Made by a program: the position numbers and the translations under genes. A model generated the notes under the pieces. It was not told the origin of the DNA. It saw nothing but the letters and a program-made list of their open reading frames with translations, and did no database searches. Below are positions 52,086 through 61,217 of a DNA stretch of 64,000 bases, piece after piece. Position 1 is the stretch's first letter, and each line of letters begins with the position of its first letter. This DNA is from Arthrobacter sp. Bi83 (GTDB taxonomy: Bacteria > Actinomycetota > Actinomycetes > Actinomycetales > Micrococcaceae): assembly GCF_918698095.1 (NCBI RefSeq), contig NZ_CAKKLY010000028.1:1-64000 (forward strand). Reading direction: 5' to 3'.

Positions 52086-53953
52086 GCGATTCCGTGGAAA
52101 CCGCGGCAGCTGCCGCCCCTGCACCTGCCGCCCCCACGCCCTCCAATCACGCGGGGCAGAGCGGCACTGTGGTCCGCTCCACCGTGATCCGGCGCCTGTT
52201 CAAGAACCCCCTTGGCATCGCTGCCACGGTAATTCTGCTGGCGATCTCGTTTCTGGCCATCCTCGCGCCCGTTCTGGCGCCCTTTGACCAGAATCACGCA
52301 AACATCGCCAAAACCCTGGCCGCACCGGACTCCGTGAACATCCTCGGAACTGACAGTTCAGGCCGTGATGTCTGGAGCCGGCTGCTGTTCGGTGCGCAGC
52401 TGACGCTTCTTTCGGCGTTGCTGTGCGCCGGCGTCGCCATTGTCATCGGCCTGCCGGCCGGCCTGATCGCCGGCTACTATTCCGGAAAGTTCGAGGCGGT
52501 CTCCAACTGGGTGGTCAGCATTCTCATGAGCCTCCCCGGCCTGATCGTGCTGCTGACCATCCGGGCGGCCTTCGGCCCGTCGGTATGGATGTCCATGATC
52601 GCCTTCGGCGTCCTGATCAGTCCGTCCTACTTCCGGCTGACCCGCACAGCCGTCCAGTCGGTCCGGAACGAACTGTATGTTGACGCCGCACGCGTGTCCG
52701 GGCTCTCCGACCTCAGCATCATTGCCCGCCACATCTTCTCCGTGGTCCGGGCACCCATCATCATCCAGACCGCGGCGATTGCAGGTGTTGCCATCGCCAT
52801 CCAATCCGGCCTGGAATTCCTGGGCTTGGGCGATCCCACCAAGGCCACCTGGGGCGTCATGCTCTCGGAAGGCTTCAAGAACGTCTACCTGAACCCGACC
52901 CTGCTGTTCTGGCCGGCTGTGGCCATGGCGCTGACCATCGGCGGGCTGGTCCTGCTGGGCAACGCCATCCGTGACGCTCTGGAGGATGGCGAAAAGATCA
53001 GGCACCGCAAGAAGCAGGCAACCCCGGTGATGGGCACGACGGCGGCACCAGCCACCGCGCGCCAGTCACGTAAGTCGGTGGCCGCCGTCGACGCCGGAAC
53101 CGAGCACCACCTGGTAAAGGTGACCAACCTCGGCGTCGGCTACCCGCAGGCAGACGGCACCGTCAAGAAGGTGGTGGACGACGTTTCCTTCCACGTGGAC
53201 CGCGGCGAGATCCTGGGCATTGTGGGTGAATCCGGTTCGGGCAAGTCCCAGACGGCGTTCTCCATCCTGGGTCTGCTTCCGGACAACGCCCGGCTCGTGG
53301 CCGGTTCCATCCAGTTCGACGGCAACTACACCGTGGCACCGGGCGAGGAACGCGTCGACCAGGCGCGGCTGTCCAAGCTGCGCGGCAGGAGGATCTCCTA
53401 CATTCCGCAGGAGCCCATGAGCAACCTGGACCCCGCCTTCACCATCGGCTACCAGCTGGTGACGCCGATGGTGCGTGTCCTGGGAATCTCGAAGGCTGAG
53501 GCGACGGCGCGGGCGCTGAAGCTCCTGACCGACGTCGGAATCGTCAATCCGCACCGGACGTTTGGCGCCTACCCGCACGAGGTCTCCGGAGGCATGGCCC
53601 AGCGTGTGCTGATCGCGGGAGCCATCAGCTGCGAGCCGGACCTGGTGATCGCCGACGAGCCCACCACGGCCCTGGACGTCACGGTGCAGGCCGACGTCCT
53701 GGACCTCCTGCGCGAACTCCAGCAGCGACTGAACATCGGCGTCATCCTGGTGACCCACAACTTCGGTGTGGTGGCGGACCTCTGCGACCGCGTGGCCGTC
53801 ATGCAGAACGGCCGGCTTGTGGAGGAAGGGTCCGTCCGCGACATCCTCCGCAACCCGAAAGAGCACTACACCCGGACCCTCCTGGCGTCGATGCTCGAAG
53901 GCAAAACACCCATGTCCATGCTTGTATCCAGCCAGAAGGAGCCGGTCGCATGA
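52082..53953 (+). CDS. Fused DppC-type permease and DppD-type ATPase
   Basis: A 623-residue fusion: residues 1-310 form the permease (LGTDSSGRDVWSRLLFGAQLTLL; EAA loop YVDAARVSGLSDLSIIARHIF) and residues 340-620 the ATPase. Walker A is GESGSGKSQTAFS, the Q-loop is YIPQEPMSNLDP, the signature is VSGGMAQR (LSGGQ variant usual for this family), and Walker B is LVIADEPTTALD. The fusion of the two subunits occurs in many actinobacterial dipeptide-type importers. The start overlaps the DppB stop (ATGA), and the stop overlaps the next gene. A Lys-rich linker separates the halves. Confidence 0.94.
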   Translation: MSDSVETAAAAAPAPAAPTPSNHAGQSGTVVRSTVIRRLFKNPLGIAATVILLAISFLAILAPVLAPFDQNHANIAKTLAAPDSVNILGTDSSGRDVWSRLLFGAQLTLLSALLCAGVAIVIGLPAGLIAGYYSGKFEAVSNWVVSILMSLPGLIVLLTIRAAFGPSVWMSMIAFGVLISPSYFRLTRTAVQSVRNELYVDAARVSGLSDLSIIARHIFSVVRAPIIIQTAAIAGVAIAIQSGLEFLGLGDPTKATWGVMLSEGFKNVYLNPTLLFWPAVAMALTIGGLVLLGNAIRDALEDGEKIRHRKKQATPVMGTTAAPATARQSRKSVAAVDAGTEHHLVKVTNLGVGYPQADGTVKKVVDDVSFHVDRGEILGIVGESGSGKSQTAFSILGLLPDNARLVAGSIQFDGNYTVAPGEERVDQARLSKLRGRRISYIPQEPMSNLDPAFTIGYQLVTPMVRVLGISKAEATARALKLLTDVGIVNPHRTFGAYPHEVSGGMAQRVLIAGAISCEPDLVIADEPTTALDVTVQADVLDLLRELQQRLNIGVILVTHNFGVVADLCDRVAVMQNGRLVEEGSVRDILRNPKEHYTRTLLASMLEGKTPMSMLVSSQKEPVA

Positions 53954-54825
53954 GCACCACGGAGAGCGCCCCGCTGCTGACGGTGGACAACCTGGTTGTG
54001 GAATATCCCAGCAAGAAGTTCCGGGCCAAGCCGTTCCGGGCCCTGACGGACATCAGTATTTCCATCGGCCAGGGCGAAACCCTGGGTCTGGTGGGGGAGT
54101 CCGGTTCCGGAAAAACCACCCTGGGCCGGGCAGTCCTGGGCCTTGCCCCGGTGACGGGCGGAAAGATCATCTTCGAAGGCAAAGACATCAGCCACGCCAC
54201 GCGCAAGCAACGGCGCACGCTCAGCCGCGACCTCCAGGTGGTCTTCCAGGATCCATACACCTCGCTGAACCCGGCCCTGGAGATCGGCGCCATCCTCGCC
54301 GAGCCCCTCGGGGTACAGGGCATGGAGTCCGTAGCGGCCAGGAAGCGCGTCAAGGAATTACTCGACCAGGTGGGCTTGCCCTCGGACGCCATCCACCGGC
54401 TGCCGCGTGAGTTCAGCGGCGGCCAGCGCCAGCGGGTCGCGATCGCCCGAGCCCTGGCACTCTCGCCGAAGCTGATTGTCTGCGACGAACCCGTCAGTGC
54501 CCTGGACCTGTCCACCCAGGCGCGGGTGCTCGACCTGTTCCTGCAGATCCAGAAGGACACCGGCGTTTCCTACCTGTTCGTCTCCCACGACCTCGACGTG
54601 GTCCGGCACATCAGCCACCGCGTCGCCGTGATGTACCACGGGGAGATCGTCGAACAGGGCCCCGCCGGCGTCGTCACCACCGACCCCGACCACCCCTACA
54701 CCCAGCGGCTGCTGCTGGCGTCTCCGGTCCCCGATCCGGACCGGCAGGAACAGCGCCGGGCGGACCGGCACCGGCTGCTGGAAAACCAGCAGCATCAAAT
54801 TGAACAGGCCGGCGCCGTCGCCTAA
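53950..54825 (+). CDS. ABC transporter ATPase (DppF-like)
   Basis: A 291-residue second ATPase of the importer. Walker A GESGSGKTTLGRA, Q-loop VVFQDPYTSLNP, signature FSGGQRQRVAIARAL, Walker B LIVCDEPVSALD, H-loop FVSHDLDVV, and the C-terminal PYTQRLLLASP of oligopeptide-type ATPases. The 20-residue charged tail (RRADRHRLLENQQHQIEQ) is somewhat longer than usual. The start overlaps the fusion gene by 4 bases. The importer is complete within four genes. Confidence 0.94.
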   Translation: MSTTESAPLLTVDNLVVEYPSKKFRAKPFRALTDISISIGQGETLGLVGESGSGKTTLGRAVLGLAPVTGGKIIFEGKDISHATRKQRRTLSRDLQVVFQDPYTSLNPALEIGAILAEPLGVQGMESVAARKRVKELLDQVGLPSDAIHRLPREFSGGQRQRVAIARALALSPKLIVCDEPVSALDLSTQARVLDLFLQIQKDTGVSYLFVSHDLDVVRHISHRVAVMYHGEIVEQGPAGVVTTDPDHPYTQRLLLASPVPDPDRQEQRRADRHRLLENQQHQIEQAGAVA

Positions 54826-54860
54826 CGGCGTTCGCCTAACAGCGTTCGTCTAACACCGGG
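54826..54860. repeat. Short degenerate direct repeats
   Basis: CGCCTAAC-GCGTTCG-like units recur three times immediately after the ATPase stop (CTAACGGCGTTCG, CTAACAGCGTTCG, CTAACACCGGG). Probably replication slippage; no function assigned. Confidence 0.6.
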
Positions 54861-54931
54861 CGGCGGCATCGGGTGACAGCACGAAACCGGCAAAATGGCC
54901 CTTAGGGGCCCGGAACACCACGGAGGAAACA

Positions 54932-55792
54932 GTGGCCAAAATTGGCGTACAAGCGATGATGTTGAAAGACAGCTTCACCGAACTCGGCGCGTTTGAAACG
55001 CTCCGCAAGGTCAGCGCGATCGGCTACAACGCCGTCGAGATCTCCCAGATTCCCATGACTCCGGAAAACGTCGCTGAACTGGAGCGTTCCCGCAGCGAAC
55101 TGGGCATGGATATTGCAGCCTTGTCCGTGGCCATGGAGACACCCCAAGGCCGTCCCGGTGACTCGCTCAGGGACGACTTCGACAAGATCGTGGATGACGC
55201 CAAGCGCCTCGACTCCACGCTTCTTCGGATCGGCATGCTGCCGTTCCCCGCCATGAAATCGATTGGCGCAGTCATTGACTTCGCCAAGCAGGCGAACGAA
55301 TACGCCGAACGCCTGCGGGAACAGGGCCTCGGCCTGTATTACCACAACCACCACATCGAGTTCGCGAAGTTCGACGGGAAGTACATGCTGGACATCATCG
55401 CCGAGAACTCCCCCGCCATGGGCATGGAAATCGATGTTCACTGGGTACAGCGCGGCGGCCTCGACCCTGTCCGCACCCTGGAAAAGTACGCGGGCCGTAC
55501 GGCCATGGTGCACCTGAAGGACTACCGGATCGGCGAATTGCCCGAGTCCTCCTTCGGGCTGCTGGACTCCGGGGACTTTATGGGCTTCATGGCGGAGTTC
55601 AAGAACGTGGTGCAGTTCGCCGAAGTGGGCGAAGGCAACCTGGACTTCCCCGCCATCATTCCGGCCGCGCAGGCTGCCGGCGCCCAGTACATGCTCGTGG
55701 AGCAGGACGAACTCTACGGCCGCACTGTGTGGGATGCCCTGCAGACCTCCTACGACAACCTGGTGGCCATGGGCCACGCGGGCCTCTTCTAA
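54932..55792 (+). CDS. Sugar phosphate isomerase/epimerase-like TIM barrel 2
   Basis: A 286-residue barrel with a complete metal site: YHNHHIEF (Glu143 and flanking His138, His140), EIDVHW (Asp168), MVHLKDYRI (His194) and MLVEQDE (Glu257). The YHNH-x-x-EF motif, the VGEGNLDFPAI segment and the VEQD end are typical of the subgroup containing enzymes acting on 3-keto sugars (elimination/hydration or epimerisation) and myo-inosose dehydratase-like proteins. A GTG start follows GGAGGAAAC. It lies 106 bases after the importer operon and 57 before the second Gfo/Idh gene, and is likely co-transcribed with it. Confidence 0.92.
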   Translation: MAKIGVQAMMLKDSFTELGAFETLRKVSAIGYNAVEISQIPMTPENVAELERSRSELGMDIAALSVAMETPQGRPGDSLRDDFDKIVDDAKRLDSTLLRIGMLPFPAMKSIGAVIDFAKQANEYAERLREQGLGLYYHNHHIEFAKFDGKYMLDIIAENSPAMGMEIDVHWVQRGGLDPVRTLEKYAGRTAMVHLKDYRIGELPESSFGLLDSGDFMGFMAEFKNVVQFAEVGEGNLDFPAIIPAAQAAGAQYMLVEQDELYGRTVWDALQTSYDNLVAMGHAGLF

Positions 55793-55849
55793 CCACTGAT
55801 CCCGATCATCCGGTTTCGACAAGCTCAACCAACGAAAAGGAAATTATCT

Positions 55850-57016
55850 GTGAGCACCAAAGTACGCCTGGGCATCATCGGCCTGGGCCAGCAGGGCGGC
55901 GCCTACGCCAGGTTCATCACCGACGGGCTGGTCCCGAACATGGAGATCGGCGCCATCTGCGACACCGACCCCGCCAAGAAGGAACTGGCCTCGGCCACGT
56001 ACCCGGAGGTTGCCTTCTACGACGACTACATCGCCATGCTGGAAAGCGGCGACGTGGATGCCGTGGTCACCTGCGTGCCGCACTTCCTGCATCCGGAAAT
56101 GGGCATCGAAACGCTCAAGCGCAACATCCACGCGCTCGTGGAGAAGCCCGCCGGCGTGTACACGAAGCAGGTTAGGGAGCTCAACGAGTTTGCCGCCGGC
56201 AAGCCTGAGCTCTCCTTCGCCATCATGTTCAACCAGCGCAACAACCCGCTGTACCAGAAGCTCAAGGAGATCGTCGGCAACGGCGAGATCGGCAGCATCC
56301 GCCGCACCAACTGGATCATCACCAACTGGTGGCGCCCGCAGGGCTACTACAACTCCAGTGAATGGCGCGCCACGTGGGGCGGCGAAGGCGGCGGCGTGCT
56401 GGTCAACCAGGCACCGCACCAGCTGGACCTGTGGCAGTGGATCTGCGGCGTGCCCAAGTCCGTCTACTCCAAGGTTGCCTACGGCTTCCGCCGCGACATC
56501 GCAGTGGAGGACGAAGTCACTGCGGTCGTGGACTATGGCAACGGCGCCACGGGCGTCTTCGTGACGGCCACGCACGACCTCGTGGGGACCGACCGCTTCG
56601 AGATCCTGGGCGACCAGGGCAAGATCGTCGTCGAAAACTCCAAAACCGCCACGGTGACGCGCCTGAAGAAGCCCGAGCGTGAACTCAGCGACGGCATGGA
56701 CATGGATGATGTCCGCAAACTCTTCATGGGCGAGCTGAATCCCGAGGAGTACTACACCACAGAGGTCATCGAGTTCGAGTCCGCCTGGGGCGCGCAGCAC
56801 TCCGGCGTCCTGGAGAACTTCGCGGCCAACATTTTGGACGGAACCCCACTGCTGGCCCCGGGATCGGACGGCATCAAGGGCGTCCGCTTGGCCAACGCCA
56901 TCCACCTCTCCAGCTGGACCGGCACGGAGGTGGGGCTGGACTTCGACGAGGACGAGTTCCTCGCCGAGCTGAACAAGCGCATCGCGGACGAGGGCAAGTT
57001 CCCCGAGCGCTCCTAG
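55850..57016 (+). CDS. Gfo/Idh/MocA family oxidoreductase 2
   Basis: A 388-residue oxidoreductase. The Rossmann start is LGIIGLGQQGGAYARFITDG. It has VTCVPHFLHPEMGIETLKRNIHALVEKPAGVYT (in parts; Lys of EKP), the segment TNWWRPQGYYNSSEWRATWGGEGGGVLVNQAPHQLDLWQWI (in parts) with the catalytic His, and a C-terminal part longer than in oxidoreductase 1. The GEGGGVLVNQAPHQLDL segment is typical of sugar-glycoside 3-dehydrogenase-like members such as those of deglycosylation loci. GTG start, RBS AAAAGGAAA. It pairs with barrel 2. Confidence 0.92.
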   Translation: MSTKVRLGIIGLGQQGGAYARFITDGLVPNMEIGAICDTDPAKKELASATYPEVAFYDDYIAMLESGDVDAVVTCVPHFLHPEMGIETLKRNIHALVEKPAGVYTKQVRELNEFAAGKPELSFAIMFNQRNNPLYQKLKEIVGNGEIGSIRRTNWIITNWWRPQGYYNSSEWRATWGGEGGGVLVNQAPHQLDLWQWICGVPKSVYSKVAYGFRRDIAVEDEVTAVVDYGNGATGVFVTATHDLVGTDRFEILGDQGKIVVENSKTATVTRLKKPERELSDGMDMDDVRKLFMGELNPEEYYTTEVIEFESAWGAQHSGVLENFAANILDGTPLLAPGSDGIKGVRLANAIHLSSWTGTEVGLDFDEDEFLAELNKRIADEGKFPERS

Positions 57017-57079
57017 TCCCTTCCAGCAACCCGCAACCCCAGCCCGGCAACCGCTGGCCAACCCTCGCCCAACTAACTG

Positions 57080-57120
57080 GCAGTTGTGGCCGTTTGAGCG
57101 CTCAAAACGGCCACAACTGC
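57080..57120. terminator. Large hairpin after oxidoreductase 2
   Basis: GCAGTTGTGGCCG (57080-57092) and CGGCCACAACTGC (57108-57120) are perfect complements and enclose the palindrome TTTGAGCGCTCAAA with one extra A. It lies between oxidoreductase 2 and the second LacI gene. No T-run follows. A partial copy of its left arm (GTTGTGGCTGTTTGAGC) occurs at 49427-49443, so it may belong to a repeat family. Confidence 0.7.
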
Positions 57121-57156
57121 GACCTGGTCGGGTTGTTTCCTCGTTAGGATGGGGCG

Positions 57157-58218
57157 GTGACTGAACCCAAGACGCCGGACGTTGCCGCACCAACAGGTCT
57201 GGTCAAGAAGAACGCCCGGGACGGAAAATCCAACGCCACCATCTACGACATTGCCAAGGTTGCCGGCGTCAATCCGTCCACGGTCTCCCGCGCGCTCAGC
57301 AAGCCCGGCCGCGTCAGCGCCAAGACGCAGAAACTCATCGAGGATGCCGCCGCCGAACTGAACTACCACGTCAACCCGTTCGCCCGGGCCCTCCCCACCG
57401 GCCGCACCAACACCTTCGGGCTGATCGTCGCGGACATCACCAACCCCACGTTCTTCGACATCATCCGCGGCGCAGAAACCACCGCGACTCTCCGCGACTA
57501 CACCCTGGTACTTGCCGAGTCCGCCGAGTCCGCCGTCACCGAGCTGACGGCTGCCCGCCGGATGATGGCCACCGTGGACGGCCTCATCCTTGCCAGTCCG
57601 CGCATGGACGACGACGACATCCGGACCATCGCCCGCGACAAGCCCGTGGTGGTCATCAACCGCGAGGTCGACGGCGTGCCGTGCGTGGTTCCCGACGTGA
57701 ACAAGGGCATCAGCGAGGCAGTCCGCAGCCTGGCGGCCAACGGGCACCACAAGGTTGCCTTCGTTGCCGGTCCTGCGCAGTCCTGGATGTCCGCCCGCCG
57801 CTGGGAAGGCGTGCAGGCCGCCTGCGAATGGTCCCGGCTCGACGCCGTGCGGCTGGAATCCACCAAACCCACGGTCGACGGCGGCCGGCAGGTGGCGCGC
57901 GACGTCCGCGCCAGCGGTGCCACGGCCGTGCTGACCTACAACGACCTCCTGGCCATCGGGCTCATGCAGGAACTCCAAGCCGCGGGGGTGGTGGTCCCGG
58001 ACCAGATCAGCATCGTGGGGTTCGACGACATCTTCGGGGCGGATTTCACCACGCCTCCGCTCACCACCGTTCGCTCGCCGCTGGGGGAGTGCGGCTCGGG
58101 CGCTGCCACGCTGCTGCTGGACCTGCTGCACGGCGCAGGGGAGCCGACCGCCACCCTGCGCGTCGAAACAGAGCTTGTGCTGCGGGGCTCGAGCGGACGG
58201 CTCCTGCCCGCGGGCTGA
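57157..58218 (+). CDS. LacI family regulator 2 of the sugar regulon
   Basis: A 353-residue repressor. The GTG start has AGGATGGGG upstream. HTH: ATIYDIAKVAGVNPSTVSRAL, hinge VNPFARALPTGRTNTFGLIV, effector domain ending ISIVGFDDIFGADFTTPPLTTV. It shares the FDDIFGADF region with regulator 1. It precedes the uxaC operon in the same direction, and the TGGCAACCGGTTGACA palindrome in front of uxaC is its likely operator. An effector such as a glucuronate derivative is likely but not provable here. Confidence 0.92.
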   Translation: MTEPKTPDVAAPTGLVKKNARDGKSNATIYDIAKVAGVNPSTVSRALSKPGRVSAKTQKLIEDAAAELNYHVNPFARALPTGRTNTFGLIVADITNPTFFDIIRGAETTATLRDYTLVLAESAESAVTELTAARRMMATVDGLILASPRMDDDDIRTIARDKPVVVINREVDGVPCVVPDVNKGISEAVRSLAANGHHKVAFVAGPAQSWMSARRWEGVQAACEWSRLDAVRLESTKPTVDGGRQVARDVRASGATAVLTYNDLLAIGLMQELQAAGVVVPDQISIVGFDDIFGADFTTPPLTTVRSPLGECGSGAATLLLDLLHGAGEPTATLRVETELVLRGSSGRLLPAG

Positions 58219-58335
58219 GCAAGTCCGCGGCATTTCCGGATATCCGCGCCGGTCTCGGACAACCGCGGCCCGGATCGCAGGTGCGACAGCCCGGAACCGT
58301 AGCGAACAGTAATCCGGGACACTCTGGCAATATTT

Positions 58336-58351
58336 GGCAACCGGTTGACAA
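58336..58351. promoter_or_regulatory. LacI operator upstream of uxaC
   Basis: TGGCAACCGGTTGACA, 30 bases before the glucuronate isomerase start, placed to block the promoter. It matches the regulon pattern TGRCAAYCGSTTGNCA. Confidence 0.78.
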
Positions 58352-58380
58352 ATACCCGGGGAAGACCGGACCATTGAGCT

Positions 58381-59787
58381 ATGTCACAGTCGATTGCCGC
58401 CAACCCAGACCGGCTCCTGCCCGCGGATCCCGGAACGCGCAGCATTGCGCGCGACCTCCTGCAGCGCGTCCAGGACCTCCCCATCATTTCCCCGCACGGG
58501 CACGTTGACGCCGCAGTCATCGAGCACAACACCCCTTTCCCGGACCCCGCAGCGCTGCTGGTCAGTCCGGACCACTACGTCACGCGGCTGATCCACGCCA
58601 GCGGCGTTCCCCTGGACCGGCTGAAGGGCTCGGCAGCGGGGGAACCGGACTCCCGTACCGTCTGGCACGAGTTCTGCAAGGCCTGGCCGCTGTTCGAGGG
58701 AACGGCCTCCGGCTACTGGCTCCGCACCCAGTTCAGCAGCGTCTTCGGCCTCCAGCACGAGATCAGCGCCGAGACCGCCGATGCCAGCTACGATGCGATA
58801 TCTGCCAAGCTGCTCGAGCCGGGCTTCCGGCCCCGCCAGCTCTTCAAGGACTTCAACATCGAGGTGCTGGCCACCACTGACGATCCGCTGGACAGCCTGG
58901 CCAGCCACAAGGCGATCGCCGAGGACCCCACGTTCCACGGACGAGTCCTTCCCACCTTCCGCCCCGACGCCTACCTGAACATCGCGCACCCCACCTGGTC
59001 CGCGAACGCGGACCGGCTCATCGCGGCAGCGGGCGACGGCGCCACCGGCTATGCCGGCTACGTCACGGCTCTGGAAAACCGGCGTCGTTACTTCGTGGAA
59101 CACGGCGCAGTCTCCGCGGACCACGGCGTCCGCACTCCCGTGACGCTCAAGCTCGACGCCGGCGATGCGGCCAAGCTGTTCGACCGCGCCCGCTCGGGCC
59201 AGGCCACGGCGCAGGACCGCGACGACTTCGAAGCCCACATGATGTACCAGATGGCGCGGATGTCCGTGGAGGACGGCCTGGTCATGACCATCCACCCGGG
59301 GTCCTACCGCAACCACCACGAGCCCACGTTCAACACCTACGGTGCAGACACAGGCCACGACATTCCCGTCGCCACCAACTACACCGAGGCAATCCGCCCG
59401 CTGCTGCAGGACTTCGGCACCGCCAAGGACTTCCACCTGGTGCTCTTCACCCTGGACGAGACCGTGTTCTCCCGCGAACTCGCGCCGCTGGCAGGCTTCT
59501 ACCCGTCCGTCTACCTCGGTGCCCCGTGGTGGTTCCTGGACGCACCGGACGCCATGCTGCGCTTCCGTTCCGCCGTCACGGAGACGGCCGGGTTCTCCCG
59601 CTCGTCCGGCTTCATCGACGACACCCGGGCCTTCTGCTCCATCCCCGCGCGCCACGATGCCTCCCGCCGGATCGAGGCCTCCTTCCTGGCCAGGCTGGTA
59701 GCGGAGCACCGCGTCGGCGAGGACCGCGCCCATGAACTGATCGTCGACATCGTCGACGGCTCGCCCCGAAGGGTCTTCAAGCTGTGA
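58381..59787 (+). CDS. uxaC: Glucuronate isomerase
   Basis: A 468-residue uronate isomerase converting D-glucuronate to D-fructuronate (and galacturonate to tagaturonate) in the cytosol. Family signs: the N-terminal PIISPHGHVDAA with two metal His, LFKDFNIEVLATTDDPLD, GRVLPTFRPDAYLNI, HPGSYRNHHEP, NFG-type region (LLQDFGTAKDFHLVLFTLDE in part), and YLGAPWWFLDAPDAM...TETAGFSRSSGFIDDTRAFCSIPARHD (in parts). Length is normal. The stop overlaps the next gene by 4 bases. It feeds the mannitol-dehydrogenase-family reductase encoded next. Confidence 0.95.
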   Translation: MSQSIAANPDRLLPADPGTRSIARDLLQRVQDLPIISPHGHVDAAVIEHNTPFPDPAALLVSPDHYVTRLIHASGVPLDRLKGSAAGEPDSRTVWHEFCKAWPLFEGTASGYWLRTQFSSVFGLQHEISAETADASYDAISAKLLEPGFRPRQLFKDFNIEVLATTDDPLDSLASHKAIAEDPTFHGRVLPTFRPDAYLNIAHPTWSANADRLIAAAGDGATGYAGYVTALENRRRYFVEHGAVSADHGVRTPVTLKLDAGDAAKLFDRARSGQATAQDRDDFEAHMMYQMARMSVEDGLVMTIHPGSYRNHHEPTFNTYGADTGHDIPVATNYTEAIRPLLQDFGTAKDFHLVLFTLDETVFSRELAPLAGFYPSVYLGAPWWFLDAPDAMLRFRSAVTETAGFSRSSGFIDDTRAFCSIPARHDASRRIEASFLARLVAEHRVGEDRAHELIVDIVDGSPRRVFKL

Positions 59788-61217
59788 GCATCGAACTGAA
59801 ATCCGCGCCGGAACCCGCCGTCGAGCTTCCCCAACTCAGCCGCAGCCTGAGGCCGTCTGCCAAGGCACCCGTGCGGATCGTCCATCTGGGACTGGGCGCC
59901 TTCCACCGCTCGCACCAGGCCTGGTACACCCACCTGTCGGCTGACGCCGCCGACTGGGGCATCGCAGCCTTCACCGGCCGACGCCCCGACGCAGCGCTGG
60001 CGCTGGCCGAACAGGACGGGCTGTTCACCCTGGTGGAACGCGCTGACGGCGGCGACTCCTTCACTGTGGTCAGCAGCATCGTGGAGGCCGTGGACGGCGC
60101 CGACGTGCAGCGGCTCGCGGAGCTGGTTGCCGCGCCCGCCACCGCCGTCGTCACCCTGACCATCACCGAAGCTGCCTACCGGCTCGGCGCCGACGGGCAA
60201 CTCGACCGGACGGCGTCCGACGTCGTTGCCGACCTTGCGCTGATGGCGTCCGGCAGCGGAAATCCGACGACGCCGCTGGGCCGGCTGGTGCTGGCCCTCG
60301 CCGCCCGCCGGACTGCTGCCGCCGGACCGCTCGCCGTGGTCTGCTGCGACAACCTTTCCAACAACGGCACCGTGGCGCACAACGCCGTGGTGGGCATGGC
60401 CGGGGCGTGGGACGCAGGCCTGGCCGGATGGATTGACGCCAACATCAGCTTCGTCAGCACCTCGGTGGACCGCATCACCCCGCGGACCACCGATGCGGAC
60501 ATTGCCGCCGTCCAGGCCGAGTGCGGTTACCGCGACAATTCACCCGTGGTGGCCGAGCCCTTCGCCAACTGGGTGCTCAGCGGGGATTTCCCCGCGGGAC
60601 GCCCGCGCTGGGAAGACGCCGGTGCCGTGTTCGTGGCCGACATTGAACCGTACGAGAACCGCAAACTGTGGCTCCTGAACGGCGCGCACTCCTTGCTGGC
60701 CTACGCCGGGCAGCTTCGCGGCCACACCACAGTGGCCCAGGCTTTGGCGGACCCGCTCTGCCTGCAGGCCGTTGAAAAGTTCTGGGACGAGGCGGAAGCG
60801 AACCTTTCCGGGCCGGACGGAAATCCTGCGGAACTGCAGATCCCGGCTTACCGCGCTGCGTTGCTGGCACGCTTCAGCAATGCCCGGATTGCCCACAACC
60901 TCGCGCAGATTGCGATGGACGGCAGCACCAAACTGCGGATGCGCGCCGTTCCGGTGCTGCGGGCCGAACGTGCAGCGGGGCGGTCCGGTGCGGCGGCGGC
61001 GCTCATGATCGCTGCGTGGATGGATGACAGCGCCGCCGCGGCAGCGTTCCAGGATCCGCTGGCTAGCGAGGCGGCCGAAGCCAACCGGCTCAGCGGCGCG
61101 GAGCGGATCCGTGCCCTGCTGGGCCTGGTGGATCCGGCCCTGGCCGGGGACCCCGCCGTCGTCGAGCTGATTGCAGACCTGTGCGGAACGTTCGGGGAGC
61201 TGGCTGTCTTCCCGTAG
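59784..61217 (+). CDS. uxuB: Mannitol dehydrogenase family protein, probable fructuronate reductase
   Basis: A 477-residue long-chain dehydrogenase of the mannitol dehydrogenase family. The nucleotide-binding start is RIVHLGLGAFHRSHQAWYTH, followed by VVCCDNLSNNGTVAHNAV, FVSTSVDRITPRT, WVLSGDFPAGRPRWEDAGAVFVADIEPYENRKLWLLNGAHSLLAYAG (in parts; catalytic Lys and His-like region) and a helical C-terminal domain. Family members are fructuronate/tagaturonate or mannitol dehydrogenases; adjacency to uxaC points to fructuronate reductase giving D-mannonate. A GTG start overlaps uxaC. Mannonate dehydratase (uxuA), the next pathway step, is not in the window. Confidence 0.88.
   Translation: MSIELKSAPEPAVELPQLSRSLRPSAKAPVRIVHLGLGAFHRSHQAWYTHLSADAADWGIAAFTGRRPDAALALAEQDGLFTLVERADGGDSFTVVSSIVEAVDGADVQRLAELVAAPATAVVTLTITEAAYRLGADGQLDRTASDVVADLALMASGSGNPTTPLGRLVLALAARRTAAAGPLAVVCCDNLSNNGTVAHNAVVGMAGAWDAGLAGWIDANISFVSTSVDRITPRTTDADIAAVQAECGYRDNSPVVAEPFANWVLSGDFPAGRPRWEDAGAVFVADIEPYENRKLWLLNGAHSLLAYAGQLRGHTTVAQALADPLCLQAVEKFWDEAEANLSGPDGNPAELQIPAYRAALLARFSNARIAHNLAQIAMDGSTKLRMRAVPVLRAERAAGRSGAAAALMIAAWMDDSAAAAAFQDPLASEAAEANRLSGAERIRALLGLVDPALAGDPAVVELIADLCGTFGELAVFP

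Noticed and set aside
47551-57016. myo-Inositol catabolic cluster as an explanation for the Gfo/Idh and isomerase genes
   Set aside because: There are no iolB, iolC or iolD homologues in the window, and the importer is family 5 rather than an inositol carrier. Not excluded, but less fitting than a keto-sugar route.
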